From the NCBI RefSeq assembly GCF_021568695.1, contig NZ_JAKGTI010000001.1:1488001-1552000 (forward strand): a stretch of 64,000 nucleotides of DNA, read 5' to 3'. Made by a program: the position numbers and the translations under genes. Below, one piece after another: positions 28,211 through 37,409 of this stretch; position 1 is the stretch's first letter; each line of letters begins with the position of its first letter. The notes beneath the pieces are model-generated. The model was not told the origin of the DNA, made no database searches, and saw only the letters and a list, made by a program, of their open reading frames with translations. Source of the DNA: Maritalea mediterranea. Lineage in GTDB: Bacteria; Pseudomonadota; Alphaproteobacteria; Rhizobiales; Devosiaceae.

Positions 28211-28848
28211 CAAAAACGAGCAATAAATCAAAATTTCTGCCTTTGATGGGTGTGGCCTTTGTGGGCCTGTTCGCCTATGCAGCATATAACGAATTAACAA
28301 AGTCACCCGGCCAAATCACGTCGCCGGCACTGGCCCAGTCTTACCCCGCGTGCGAAACCCCGGCAGCGCCTGACGGCGTTGAAACAGTGGCCATGGAAAT
28401 GGAGTTGGAAACCGGCACGGTTGAGTTTGAATTGCGCCCGGATCTCGCGCCAAAACATGTGGAGCGGATCACAACTCTGGCCAATGAAGGCTTTTACGAC
28501 AATGTGGTGTTCCACCGCGTGATCGAAGGCTTTATGGCTCAAACCGGTGATCCAACGGGCACCGGCATGGGCGGATCTGATTATCCGGACCTGCCAGCCG
28601 AGTTCACCGACACAAACTATCAGTGTGGCACATTGGGCATGGCGCGCAGCCAGAATCCGAACTCGGCCAACTCACAATTCTTCATCACCTTTGAAGATGC
28701 CGAGTTTTTGAATGGCCAATACACCGTATTTGGCTATGTCACAGATGGCATGGAACATATCCACCAAATCAAAAAAGGTGACCCAAATCGCAACGGGATG
28801 GTCGTAGAGCCCGATAAAATTGTTTCATTTCGTGTGAAAGACCAGTAA
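28207..28848 (+). CDS. Cyclophilin-type peptidyl-prolyl isomerase, exported or membrane-anchored
   Basis: A 213-residue protein: a hydrophobic N-terminal helix (about residues 10-27), a linker with a possible AxA cleavage site before QSYPAC, then a cyclophilin domain from about residue 55. Catalytic segments are FHRVIEGFMAQTGDPTGTG and MARSQNPNSANSQFFIT. It should fold proteins in the periplasm by cis-trans isomerisation of prolyl bonds. It is coupled to coaD by a 4-base overlap and is followed by a second, cytoplasmic cyclophilin, a pair common in Hyphomicrobiales. Confidence 0.92.
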   Translation: MTKTSNKSKFLPLMGVAFVGLFAYAAYNELTKSPGQITSPALAQSYPACETPAAPDGVETVAMEMELETGTVEFELRPDLAPKHVERITTLANEGFYDNVVFHRVIEGFMAQTGDPTGTGMGGSDYPDLPAEFTDTNYQCGTLGMARSQNPNSANSQFFITFEDAEFLNGQYTVFGYVTDGMEHIHQIKKGDPNRNGMVVEPDKIVSFRVKDQ

Positions 28849-28863
28849 AACCCCTCTCGAAAA

Positions 28864-28887
28864 GCGGCGGGTGAACCCATCCGCCGC
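28864..28887 (+). other. Stem-loop between the two cyclophilin genes
   Basis: GCGGCGG (28864-28870) and CCGCCGC (28881-28887) form a 7-bp GC stem with a 10-base loop in the 86-base gap. No T-tract follows, so it is more likely an mRNA stability or processing hairpin than a terminator. Confidence 0.5.
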
Positions 28888-28934
28888 CCAACAAAATGAC
28901 CGAACAACGCCGTCTGCGCGTTGAGGAGAACAAA

Positions 28935-29408
28935 ATGGTTGATATTAAAGATCCTGAAAACACATTGCTTTTGGAAACCACAAAAGGCGATGTGACCATC
29001 GAATTGCTGCCAGATGTGGCGCCCAAGCACGTTGAGCGCATCAAAGAACTGGCCCGCGAAAAATTCTATGACGGGATCGTTTTTCACCGTGTGATTGAAG
29101 GCTTTATGGCCCAGGCTGGCTGCCCGAACGGCACCGGCACTGGTGGCTCAGACAAGCCTGATTTGCCACAAGAGTTCAACGACACACCACACAAGCGCGG
29201 CACATGCTCCATGGCCCGCACAATGGACCCGAACTCAGCCAACTCACAGTTTTTCATCTGCTTTGATGACCAATCCTTCCTTGACGGCCAATATACGGTT
29301 TGGGGCCAAGTGATTGATGGCATGGACGCTGTGGACCAGTTGAAGCGGGGTGAGCCGGTGGCCAACCCGGACAAAATCGTTTCCATGCGCGTGGCGGCAG
29401 ATCAGTAA
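28935..29408 (+). CDS. Cyclophilin-type peptidyl-prolyl isomerase, cytoplasmic
   Basis: A 157-residue single-domain cyclophilin without a signal peptide. FHRVIEGFMAQAGCPNGTG and MARTMDPNSANSQFFICFDD carry the expected active-site residues. I chose ATG 28935 because GAGGAG lies 6 bases upstream and the protein then begins MVDIKDPENT; the frame is open 13 codons further up. It closely resembles the neighbouring exported paralogue, suggesting an old tandem duplication. queA follows after 6 bases. Confidence 0.94.
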   Translation: MVDIKDPENTLLLETTKGDVTIELLPDVAPKHVERIKELAREKFYDGIVFHRVIEGFMAQAGCPNGTGTGGSDKPDLPQEFNDTPHKRGTCSMARTMDPNSANSQFFICFDDQSFLDGQYTVWGQVIDGMDAVDQLKRGEPVANPDKIVSMRVAADQ

Positions 29409-29414
29409 GGCTAT

Positions 29415-30488
29415 ATGCGCGTAGACGAGTTCGACTTTACATTGCCGGACGACCTTGTGGCACTGCATCCTGCGGTGCCACGTGATTCTGCACGTATGCT
29501 TGTGGTCAATCCGGTCACGGGACTGCAGGACCGTTCGGTCTCCGAACTAACTGATTTTCTGACCGAAAATGATGTTTTGGTGGTCAACAACACCAAAGTC
29601 TTGCCCGCTGAACTTGTTGGCACCCGCACGCGCGGCGAGGCGGTGGCGAAAATCTCCGTCAATCTGCATAAACGTGTCGATCCGCAACAATGGCGCGCAT
29701 TTGCCCGTCCAGCCAAAAAACTGGCCATCGGCGATCAGGTCGAATTTTTGCGCGAAGGCGTAGACCCGTTACGCGCCGAAGTCGTTGAAAAAGCCGATGC
29801 GGGCGAAGTGCAGCTTAAATTCGCCGAAAAAGGCGCTGAGCTGGACGAGGCAATCAAAGCCCGTGGCGCGATGCCTTTGCCACCCTATATCGGGGCAAAA
29901 CGTGATCATGAAGATCAGGACGATACGGACTATCAAACCATCTATGCCAAGCATGATGGGGCCGTGGCCGCCCCTACCGCTGGCCTCCATTTCACCGACC
30001 GTTTGCTGGACGCCATCCGCGCAAAAGGCGCGAAGATTGAAGAAGTCACATTGCATGTGGGGGCAGGGACCTTTCTGCCCGTTAAAGTGGACAACACTGA
30101 AGACCATAAAATGCATGCGGAATGGGGTGAGATCACCCCAGCGACTATAGACACCATCAAGAACGCTAAAGCCAAAGGCGGCCGTGTGTTCGCGGTGGGC
30201 ACCACAAGCCTGCGTCTGTTGGAAAGCGCGGCAATGGACGGCGAGCTAAAGCCCTTTTGCGGTGAAACGGACATTTTCATCACCCCGGGCTATCAGTTCA
30301 ACGCAGTGGATGTGTTGATGACCAACTTCCACTTGCCAAAATCGACACTTTTTATGCTGGTTTCGGCCTTTTCTGGCTTTGAGACCATGCAAAAGGCCTA
30401 TAAACACGCCATCGACAGCAAATATCGCTTCTATTCATTTGGCGATGCCTCTTTGCTGTTTCGTGCTGATTCGGCGGCCAAGGATTAA
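29415..30488 (+). CDS. queA: S-adenosylmethionine:tRNA ribosyltransferase-isomerase
   Basis: Transfers the ribosyl part of S-adenosylmethionine to 7-aminomethyl-deazaguanine in tRNA, forming epoxyqueuosine. The 357-residue protein begins [19 protein letters not shown] and has the diagnostic [33 protein letters not shown] and [17 protein letters not shown] segments. Tgt, which inserts the deazaguanine base earlier in the same pathway, is encoded 2 bases downstream, so the two are surely cotranscribed. Confidence 0.97.
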   Translation: MRVDEFDFTLPDDLVALHPAVPRDSARMLVVNPVTGLQDRSVSELTDFLTENDVLVVNNTKVLPAELVGTRTRGEAVAKISVNLHKRVDPQQWRAFARPAKKLAIGDQVEFLREGVDPLRAEVVEKADAGEVQLKFAEKGAELDEAIKARGAMPLPPYIGAKRDHEDQDDTDYQTIYAKHDGAVAAPTAGLHFTDRLLDAIRAKGAKIEEVTLHVGAGTFLPVKVDNTEDHKMHAEWGEITPATIDTIKNAKAKGGRVFAVGTTSLRLLESAAMDGELKPFCGETDIFITPGYQFNAVDVLMTNFHLPKSTLFMLVSAFSGFETMQKAYKHAIDSKYRFYSFGDASLLFRADSAAKD

Positions 30489-30490
30489 GA

Positions 30491-31621
30491 ATGACCCAAG
30501 ACTTTGCTTTTGAACTGAAATCGAAAAGCAATGGCGCGCGCCTCGGCGAAATCTCAACGCCGCGTGGCGAAATCCGCACGCCTGCCTTTATGCCCGTCGG
30601 TACCGCTGCCACGGTGAAGGGCATGTATCCCGATCAGGTGCGCGAGACCGGCGCCGACATTATTCTGGGCAACACCTATCATTTGATGCTTCGCCCGGGC
30701 GCAGAACGCGTCGCCCATTTGGGTGGTCTGCACAAATTCGCCAATTGGCCGCGCCCGATCCTTACAGACTCTGGCGGCTTTCAGGTGATGAGCCTGGCGA
30801 AATTGCGCAAGCTGGATGAGAACGGCGTTTCATTCAAATCCCATATTGATGGGTCCAAACATATGCTCACGCCAGAGCGCTCCATAGAAATCCAAACCTT
30901 GTTGGGTGCGGATATTCAAATGCAGCTCGATGAATGTGTGGCCTTGCCATCCACCCGCGAAGATATTCAACGCGCCATGGAACTCTCTATCCGTTGGGCC
31001 GAACGGTCCAAAAATGCATTCGGCACCCAGCCGGGTCGGGCACTGTTTGGGATCGTTCAGGGCGGCGACCAAGAAGATTTACGCTTGCGCTCTGCGCAAG
31101 CGCTTACCGAAATTGGTTTCAAAGGCTACGCTGTCGGTGGCCTTGCTGTGGGTGAACCACAGGAAACCATGTTTGAGGTGTTGGACTATACAACACCTGC
31201 TTTGCCTGAAGATCGGCCACGCTATTTGATGGGCGTGGGCAAGCCGGACGATTTGCTCGGCGCGGTCAAACGCGGCATTGATATGTTCGATTGCGTGCAC
31301 CCTACACGCGCCGGACGCCACGGTCATGCCTATACCAAATATGGTGTGATCAACCTCAAAAATGCACGTCATAAAGACGATGCACGTCCCTTGGATGAAA
31401 CCTCGCCCAATCCCAACTGTCAGATCTATCAGCGGGCCTATTTGCACCATCTTATTCGTGCCAATGAGATGTTAGGTGCAATGATTTTGTCGCAGATCAA
31501 TTTGGCTTATTATCAAACTTTGATGCAAGGTATGCGCGATGCAATTGCCGAGGATCGGTTTGATGATTTCGCAGCCGAAACCCGCGAAGGTTGGGCGAAA
31601 GGTGATATTCCACCTCTATAA
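30491..31621 (+). CDS. tgt: Queuine tRNA-ribosyltransferase (TGT) with partly lost zinc site
   Basis: Exchanges guanine 34 of GUN-anticodon tRNAs for preQ1, the first tRNA step in queuosine synthesis. The 376-residue protein has the substrate-binding [12 protein letters not shown] segment, GIVQGG, GGLAVGE and the nucleophile region [12 protein letters not shown]. The usual zinc ligands are CxCxxC plus a downstream His; here the site reads SPNPNC in [12 protein letters not shown], so two of three cysteines are replaced while the His-containing LHH remains. Such a loss may be shared by relatives. It sits in a queA-tgt pair. Confidence 0.95.
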   Translation: MTQDFAFELKSKSNGARLGEISTPRGEIRTPAFMPVGTAATVKGMYPDQVRETGADIILGNTYHLMLRPGAERVAHLGGLHKFANWPRPILTDSGGFQVMSLAKLRKLDENGVSFKSHIDGSKHMLTPERSIEIQTLLGADIQMQLDECVALPSTREDIQRAMELSIRWAERSKNAFGTQPGRALFGIVQGGDQEDLRLRSAQALTEIGFKGYAVGGLAVGEPQETMFEVLDYTTPALPEDRPRYLMGVGKPDDLLGAVKRGIDMFDCVHPTRAGRHGHAYTKYGVINLKNARHKDDARPLDETSPNPNCQIYQRAYLHHLIRANEMLGAMILSQINLAYYQTLMQGMRDAIAEDRFDDFAAETREGWAKGDIPPL

Positions 31622-31636
31622 CTAAAAGGAAAGATC

Positions 31637-33271
31637 ATGTCCCAGATCGATTCAGCTTTTACTGCGCTTTCCCATCATCACACCCGCTTGGCAGATGCCA
31701 AAATGCGGGAGATGTTTAAATCTGATCCGGAACGGTTCGGCAAATTTAGCCTCAAGCTGGATGATCTTGCCCTTGATTATTCCAAAAACCTCATCGATGA
31801 AAGCGCGTTCAATGCGCTGATCGATCTTGCCAAAGCCGTCAATGTTGAGGCACGGCGCGATGCCATGTGGGCGGGCGAGCATATCAATTCCACAGAAGAC
31901 CGTGCCGTCATGCATATGGCGCTGCGCTATCAAGGCGATCAGCCTGTTATGGTCGACGGTAAAGACGTCATGCCCGATGTGCGTGAAGTCTTGGCCAATA
32001 TGCGCACTTTTGCCAGCGCGGTACGTTCTGGTGACATCAAAGGCGCCACAGGCCAAAAAATTACCGATGTGGTCAATATCGGCATTGGCGGGTCAGACCT
32101 CGGCCCCGCCATGGTGTGCAACGCGCTGCGTCCATATATCGACGCGGGCATCACGCCACACTTCGTCTCAAACGTCGATGGCGCAGATATTGCCGACACG
32201 CTGGCGCAGCTTCAGCCCGAAAACACGCTCGTTCTGGTCGCCTCCAAAACCTTCACCACCGACGAAACCATGACCAATGCCAATACCGCCCGCAAATGGC
32301 TGGTAGATGCGCTGGGTGACGACGCGGTGAAAGATCATTTTGCGGCGCTCTCCACTAATTTGGACGCTTGTGCAGATTTCGGCATCGCCCAAGACCGCAT
32401 ATTTGGCTTCTGGGATTGGGTCGGCGGCCGCTATTCCGTCTGGTCCGCCATCGGCTTGCCCGTCATGCTGGCCATCGGCCCAGACCAGTTTGATGAATTT
32501 CTGGCGGGTGCCTATGAAATGGACCAGCATTTTCTTTCTGCGCCGCTCGCGGAAAACATGCCGGTGATCATGGCTGTCTTGGGCGTGTGGTATCGCAATG
32601 TGTGGGGCCATGCCACCCACGCCGTTTTGCCCTATGATCAACGCATGAACCGCTTCGCCGCCTATTTGCAGCAGCAAGATATGGAATCCAACGGAAAATC
32701 CGTTCAGCTCAATGGCGAAAAAGTCACCCGCAAAACCGGTCCCATAGTGTGGGGCGAGCCGGGCACCAACGGCCAACACGCTTTTTATCAATTGATCCAC
32801 CAGGGCACTGACATCATCCCGGTCGATTTCCTCGTCGCCGCGCAAGCGCACGACAATTTGCCCGAACATCATCAGAAGCTGGTGGCAAACTGTTTCGCTC
32901 AATCTGAAGCCCTAATGCTCGGCAAAAGCGCTGATCAAGTGATGGCTGAATTGAAAGAGCAGGGCCTGTCCACTGCCGAAATTGAAGCGCTGACCCCGCA
33001 TAAAGTGTTCGAAGGCAATCGCCCGTCTAACACGCTGATCTACACCAAGTTGACGCCAAAAATGCTCGGCAAACTGATCGCACTTTATGAGCACAAAGTG
33101 TTCGTGCAAGGTGCCATCTGGAACATCAATAGCTTCGACCAGTGGGGCGTAGAGTTAGGCAAACAACTGGCCAAGGCCATTCTGCCGAAGGTGAAAGATG
33201 CCAACGCCTCGAGTCGGCATGATGGCTCCACCGAAGGCCTGTTGGCGCAATTCCACGAATGGCAAGGCTAG
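31637..33271 (+). CDS. pgi: Glucose-6-phosphate isomerase
   Basis: Interconverts glucose 6-phosphate and fructose 6-phosphate. The 544-residue protein has the [14 protein letters not shown] phosphate loop, [14 protein letters not shown], the signature [18 protein letters not shown], the catalytic Glu region ESNGKSV and the C-terminal [14 protein letters not shown] with the catalytic lysine. Length is normal for the long-type enzyme. AAAGGAAAG lies before the ATG. It follows tgt after 15 bases but is unrelated in function. Confidence 0.97.
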   Translation: MSQIDSAFTALSHHHTRLADAKMREMFKSDPERFGKFSLKLDDLALDYSKNLIDESAFNALIDLAKAVNVEARRDAMWAGEHINSTEDRAVMHMALRYQGDQPVMVDGKDVMPDVREVLANMRTFASAVRSGDIKGATGQKITDVVNIGIGGSDLGPAMVCNALRPYIDAGITPHFVSNVDGADIADTLAQLQPENTLVLVASKTFTTDETMTNANTARKWLVDALGDDAVKDHFAALSTNLDACADFGIAQDRIFGFWDWVGGRYSVWSAIGLPVMLAIGPDQFDEFLAGAYEMDQHFLSAPLAENMPVIMAVLGVWYRNVWGHATHAVLPYDQRMNRFAAYLQQQDMESNGKSVQLNGEKVTRKTGPIVWGEPGTNGQHAFYQLIHQGTDIIPVDFLVAAQAHDNLPEHHQKLVANCFAQSEALMLGKSADQVMAELKEQGLSTAEIEALTPHKVFEGNRPSNTLIYTKLTPKMLGKLIALYEHKVFVQGAIWNINSFDQWGVELGKQLAKAILPKVKDANASSRHDGSTEGLLAQFHEWQG

Positions 33272-33346
33272 GTCGAACTGACCAAAAGAATCATTGCGCA
33301 ATTTAAAGGCTAAGCTATCGTAAAGGTCCAACCAATCTGGTGGATC

Positions 33347-34237
33347 ATGTCTCAAGATAGCTTAGCCATTATTTTGCGCGTCGGATCAGGCATTTTATTT
33401 GCGCTGATGGTCGCGTGCGTGAAAGCCCTGTCAGATGCGGCGCCGACCGGACAAATTGTGTTTTACCGCAGCGCCTATGCGTTGATCCCGCTGGTGGCCT
33501 ATTTGTGGATCAGGGGTGAATTTCCAAGAGGTCTCAAATCGAAATATCCGGTCAAACATGTGTTTCGCTGTTTGACCGGCTGTTGCGCCATGTTCGCGTC
33601 GTTCGCCACATTGGCCTATCTCACCATCGCTGAAGCCACAATGCTCACCTATTTGTCGCCCATATTCGTGGTGATCTTTGCGCAAATATTCTTGAAAGAA
33701 GTGGTGCCAGCTGTGCGGTGGATCGCCGTTATCCTCGGGGTAATCGGCACGGGGGTGTTGGTGGTGCCGGAGTTGATGAACAGCCGCACGGACAACGAGT
33801 CCTATCTGATTGGTGTTGGCCTTGGCGTATTGGCCGCCGTGCTGACCGCGGCTGCCATCATTCAAATCCGCAATCTCACCAAAACCGAGCATCCAGCGGC
33901 CATCGCGTTCTATTTCGCGCTCACCTGCGCCATTGTCGGCCTCTGCACCCTGCCTTTGGGGTGGGCCGAAACAGATTTCAGACAGGAATTGCTGTTGCTC
34001 GGGGCAGGGCTGTTTGGCGGCTTTGCCCATATTCTGGTCACCACCAGCTTTCAACTGGGCGAAGCGTCCAAACTCGCGCCTTTCGAATATCTATCTTTGA
34101 TCTGGGCGGTCATCATCGGTGTCACCCTGTTCGGCAATATCCCCACGCTCAGCTTTTATGCCGCCGTGCCGTTTATCATCGGCAGCGCGGCGCTGATCGC
34201 GTTTAAGGACGGGTTTCGCCGCAATATGCCGCGCTAG
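33347..34237 (+). CDS. DMT superfamily (EamA) transporter
   Basis: A 296-residue inner membrane protein with ten predicted spans in two EamA repeats (about residues 8-145 and 155-290). Family features include the FYRSAYALIPL segment and TIAEATMLTYLSPIFVVIFAQIFLKE in the first repeat and LGEASKLAPFEYLSLIWAVIIGV in the second. The substrate of such drug/metabolite transporters is unpredictable. A related, more divergent membrane protein is encoded just downstream. Confidence 0.87.
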   Translation: MSQDSLAIILRVGSGILFALMVACVKALSDAAPTGQIVFYRSAYALIPLVAYLWIRGEFPRGLKSKYPVKHVFRCLTGCCAMFASFATLAYLTIAEATMLTYLSPIFVVIFAQIFLKEVVPAVRWIAVILGVIGTGVLVVPELMNSRTDNESYLIGVGLGVLAAVLTAAAIIQIRNLTKTEHPAAIAFYFALTCAIVGLCTLPLGWAETDFRQELLLLGAGLFGGFAHILVTTSFQLGEASKLAPFEYLSLIWAVIIGVTLFGNIPTLSFYAAVPFIIGSAALIAFKDGFRRNMPR

Positions 34238-34306
34238 AATCGGATTTGCCAAATAGCGCTTCCTCGCGATATTCTTGTCAGGCCGAGGGGAGGAGTCGGC
34301 CAAAAA

Positions 34307-35188
34307 ATGAACTTTGCCCATTTTTTGCTTTTTGCTGCCGGGGTCATGACCGCGTTGTTGCTGACCTCTGCAAAGATCGTAAGTGGCGTTGTACCGCCCG
34401 GCCAGATTATTTTGTGCCTAGGCATATATTCCTTTTTGCCCAGCTTGATCTATTACGGGCTCGAAGGCGATATCCCTTATCGCTTGCACCCCGGGGTCCC
34501 ACTTTTGCAATTAATAATGGGATTGGGTTGCCTCGCCGCATTTTGGCTGATGCTTTTGGCACTCAATGTTCACTCTCTGCTTTTGCCCGCCTTGCTGGTC
34601 TTCCTGATGAGCGCCCTTAATCTGATCGCGCGTCGCTCTGGTCGCCGTGACAAAGCTGACAGGTACGGTCGCATCGGTTTGGAATTTGTCATCGGTGGCG
34701 GACTGATGTTTGGATTGCCCATTTTGATCGGTTCACCACTTTCTCAAGCCAACATGCTGGCCGTGGCGGTGTGCCTATGGTGCATCGCGTTGCTGTTCGT
34801 GCAGCAATCCAAACACTGGCAGGTGCGTTGGCAGCGAGTATGGCCCTCTTCCATTGGCTTTTATGCGTCTGTACTTGCAGTATTTTTGGGCGCAGCGACG
34901 GTTGGACAGGGATGGGTGACCCCGACGACAGCGGAATCATTTCATCTGATCTGGATTGGTGTCCTGTTCGGCCTGATACAGATCGCCATCATCCATGCAA
35001 AGCGCTTGCGCGGGCGTAAACAGCTCCACTTCAGCTTTGAAACCGGATTTCTGATGATGGCGATTTTTGTGGAAATCGCCTATTTCCGGGAGCGCCCCGC
35101 CGCCAATATCCTGCTGGCGCTTCCGTTCTTCTTGTCCGCGCTTATCTTTCTCTCGTGGCGTTGGCGGCCCAACAGGGGCAGATCCTAG
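34307..35188 (+). CDS. Divergent DMT-like membrane protein
   Basis: A 293-residue protein with about ten hydrophobic helices. Its N-terminus (MNFAHFLLFAAGVMTALLLTSAKIVSGVVPPGQIILCLGIYSF) lines up with the start of the DMT protein encoded directly before it, including a Pro-Gly-Gln-Ile motif, but the second half is poorly conserved. It may be a diverged tandem duplicate. The gap to the upstream gene is 69 bases. The last codon TAG at 35186-35188 shares the palindromic CTAG with the stop of the convergent MFS gene. Confidence 0.72.
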   Translation: MNFAHFLLFAAGVMTALLLTSAKIVSGVVPPGQIILCLGIYSFLPSLIYYGLEGDIPYRLHPGVPLLQLIMGLGCLAAFWLMLLALNVHSLLLPALLVFLMSALNLIARRSGRRDKADRYGRIGLEFVIGGGLMFGLPILIGSPLSQANMLAVAVCLWCIALLFVQQSKHWQVRWQRVWPSSIGFYASVLAVFLGAATVGQGWVTPTTAESFHLIWIGVLFGLIQIAIIHAKRLRGRKQLHFSFETGFLMMAIFVEIAYFRERPAANILLALPFFLSALIFLSWRWRPNRGRS

Positions 35189-36444
35189 CCAACAGTTCGC
35201 TCATTCGTTGTGGGGACGTCATCCAGTTGCAATTGGGTGGCTTCCGGCGTTGTGGTGGCGGCAAGAGGCACAAAGGTATCTTTGTCATCTACCTTGCTCT
35301 TATCGCTTGTCACAATCCGCTGAATGCCGGTTGCGGCCATCACAAGCGCAACAACAGCGTAAAACACAAACATGCCAGCGCCTTCAAATTGATCGAGCGC
35401 GAAAGACCCGCCGATCGGGCCGATCACCATGCCGGCGGAGAACACCAAGACCAGGGTGCTGGACGCCGCCACCATTTGTTGTGGCTTCAAATAATCATTC
35501 ATATGCGCCATGCAGATGGAATAAACCGGCAAGGTGAAGCCGCCCATGATCAAGAAACCGCCAAAAAGGATGACGGGGTAAAGATGCGGTGTGCCCACAT
35601 AAACAAGCCCCAGACACACAATGCCGTTGATTAGCGACGACACAATAATCACCAAACGGCGATCGATTACATCCGACAGTTTGCCCAGCGGGAACTGAAA
35701 AAGCAGCCCCCCGAGGGTTGTGGCGGCCAGTAGATAACCCGTCACCACCACGCTCAACCCCACCTGTTGAGCGTAAATGGCTGTCACGAAAGATATCCCG
35801 CCATTGGCGATGCCGATGAAAAAGCCGCCAATAACCGCCATTGGCGAGATATGAAACAGCTCTCTTAAGGTGACACGCTGCGGTTCTTCCAGGCTAGGCT
35901 GTGTGGTGGCCGCAATCAGGATCGGAACCAACGCCACTGACAGCAGCACGGAGGTCACAATAAACAGGGTGATGTCGCCGGGCGCAGACAGGCCGATCAT
36001 CACTTGGCCGACCATATAGCCTGCCGTTTGCACCACAAAATATGAGGAGAGCAAGGAGCCGCGAATCCGATTATCTGCCAACGAGTTCAACCAGCTTTCC
36101 GCCACAATATAGATACCGGAGAAGCAAAAGCCGGACAAAACCCGCATCGCCACCCAAATCCACGGATCATCGGTGACCAGGTGGATCAGCGCAGACGTGC
36201 TGGCAATAGATACCAATGCGGCAAACACCCGCACATGGCCGGAATGGTTAATCATCAATGGGGTGACAAAGCAGCTCAGGATAAATCCGAACGGATAGCC
36301 GGAATGGATGAAACCGATTGTGGTCTCACTAAAGCCAATATCTTGACCACGAATGGTCAACATTGAGGACAGCAACCCATTGCTGACCATCAAAAAGACC
36401 ATACCAACAAATAGCGGCCACGCTGCGCGAATGGCTATCCACAT
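35185..36444 (-). CDS. Major facilitator superfamily transporter
   Basis: A 419-residue inner membrane protein with twelve predicted spans. The loop between spans 2 and 3 and the second half (FPLGKLSDVIDRRLVII, like the MFS G-x-L-aD-r-x-G-R-r motif) mark the superfamily. It resembles YcaD/UMF1-like sugar or drug transporters, but no substrate can be inferred. The last 40 residues are a hydrophilic, Thr-rich cytoplasmic tail. It is convergent with the DMT-like gene (stops overlap) and divergent from the nucleosidase-like gene. Confidence 0.85.
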   Translation of the reverse strand: MWIAIRAAWPLFVGMVFLMVSNGLLSSMLTIRGQDIGFSETTIGFIHSGYPFGFILSCFVTPLMINHSGHVRVFAALVSIASTSALIHLVTDDPWIWVAMRVLSGFCFSGIYIVAESWLNSLADNRIRGSLLSSYFVVQTAGYMVGQVMIGLSAPGDITLFIVTSVLLSVALVPILIAATTQPSLEEPQRVTLRELFHISPMAVIGGFFIGIANGGISFVTAIYAQQVGLSVVVTGYLLAATTLGGLLFQFPLGKLSDVIDRRLVIIVSSLINGIVCLGLVYVGTPHLYPVILFGGFLIMGGFTLPVYSICMAHMNDYLKPQQMVAASSTLVLVFSAGMVIGPIGGSFALDQFEGAGMFVFYAVVALVMAATGIQRIVTSDKSKVDDKDTFVPLAATTTPEATQLQLDDVPTTNERTVG

Positions 36445-36592
36445 CTTACAGTTCCAATTACGGCAAATCAGTCAAAAATCTACGGCACCCTAACCACGCA
36501 ATTTTGGCGAGGACAAGCCAATTTTTTAACTTTATTCTATGATTGATCGGGAACGTTTGGGCCAGCAACGACTTTATAAGAAGGGCAAATCA

Positions 36593-37219
36593 ATGCCGCA
36601 GACCTTAATGCTTAGCAACGGTATCACCGTCTTGCCACTGATGGCCACAACAGTTGAATATGGCGCGACACTTCAACTCCGGATTGACCCTTACATTATT
36701 GGGGTTGGGCCCGTAGAGGCAGCTATAAATACCGTCCGCTTCCTCTCGGATCTTAAAACGCAGAAATCGCTGCCTGACTATGTCATCTTGCTTGGGTCCG
36801 CTGGCTCCACCCAGCTGGCGCAAGGGGATGTTTATCAAGCCTCCAGCGTCGAATATCGCGACATGGACGCATCTGCCATAGGGTTTGAAAAGGGAAAAAC
36901 ACCTTTTCTGGACCAGCCAGCACGATTGACACTGGAACCCCAATTCTCCTTCTTGCCCTCGGCAAGCCTTTCGACAGGTGCATCTATTGTGGTTGGGGAG
37001 GGGTTTGCTCACACCGCTGCCGATATGGTCGATATGGAAAGCTACGCCGTCAAGCGCGCGTGCCAACAATTCGATCTCCCCTTGATCGTGCTGCGCGGCA
37101 TAAGCGACGGAAAAAAAGAACTGCAAAAGTTTGACGATTGGACTGAGCTTTTACCGCTGCTAGATCTAAAATTGGCTGATGCTCTGGATCAGATATTTGA
37201 GTCCTTGATCGAAGTTTGA
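36593..37219 (+). CDS. MTA/SAH nucleosidase-like phosphorylase-family protein
   Basis: A 208-residue protein of the PNP/UDP phosphorylase superfamily. It has GVGPVEAAINTV and LLGSAGSTQLAQGDVY, matching MtnN-like nucleosidases, and the C-terminal VDMESYAVKRACQ plus LRGISDG, which supply the purine-contacting Glu and the catalytic Asp. MtnN-like enzymes cleave methylthioadenosine or S-adenosylhomocysteine to adenine. I place the start at ATG 36593 with AGAAGGG upstream; the frame opens 18 codons earlier. It is slightly shorter than E. coli MtnN, so substrate assignment is tentative. Confidence 0.8.
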   Translation: MPQTLMLSNGITVLPLMATTVEYGATLQLRIDPYIIGVGPVEAAINTVRFLSDLKTQKSLPDYVILLGSAGSTQLAQGDVYQASSVEYRDMDASAIGFEKGKTPFLDQPARLTLEPQFSFLPSASLSTGASIVVGEGFAHTAADMVDMESYAVKRACQQFDLPLIVLRGISDGKKELQKFDDWTELLPLLDLKLADALDQIFESLIEV

Positions 37220-37355
37220 TGTCTGCGTCCGCGACAACTGCACTGAGGAAATTCAACTAAGTGCCTCTTATCTAAGGGCCTCATCCTAGAAACCCCTGCA
37301 CGATTGCAGCCCAACACCATTTTTGCCTTGCCACGAAAAAAAAATCATTTCACCC

Positions 37356-37383
37356 TTGCCGAAACCGGTTTCGGAAATTTTAG
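37356..37383 (+). promoter_or_regulatory. Promoter with LacI-family operator ahead of the glycosylglycerate operon
   Basis: A perfect 16-bp palindrome CCGAAACCGGTTTCGG (37359-37374) has the central CG step and inverted GAAACC arms typical of LacI-family operators. It lies between a possible -35 box TTGCCG (37356-37361) and a possible -10 box TTTTAG (37378-37383), spacer 16. Repressor bound here would block the promoter. The repressor gene starts 36 bases downstream, so autoregulation together with the whole operon is likely. The palindrome is seen directly; promoter boxes are weak matches. Confidence 0.75.
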
Positions 37384-37409
37384 TGGTGCCCGTTGGAGGA
37401 GGAACAACA

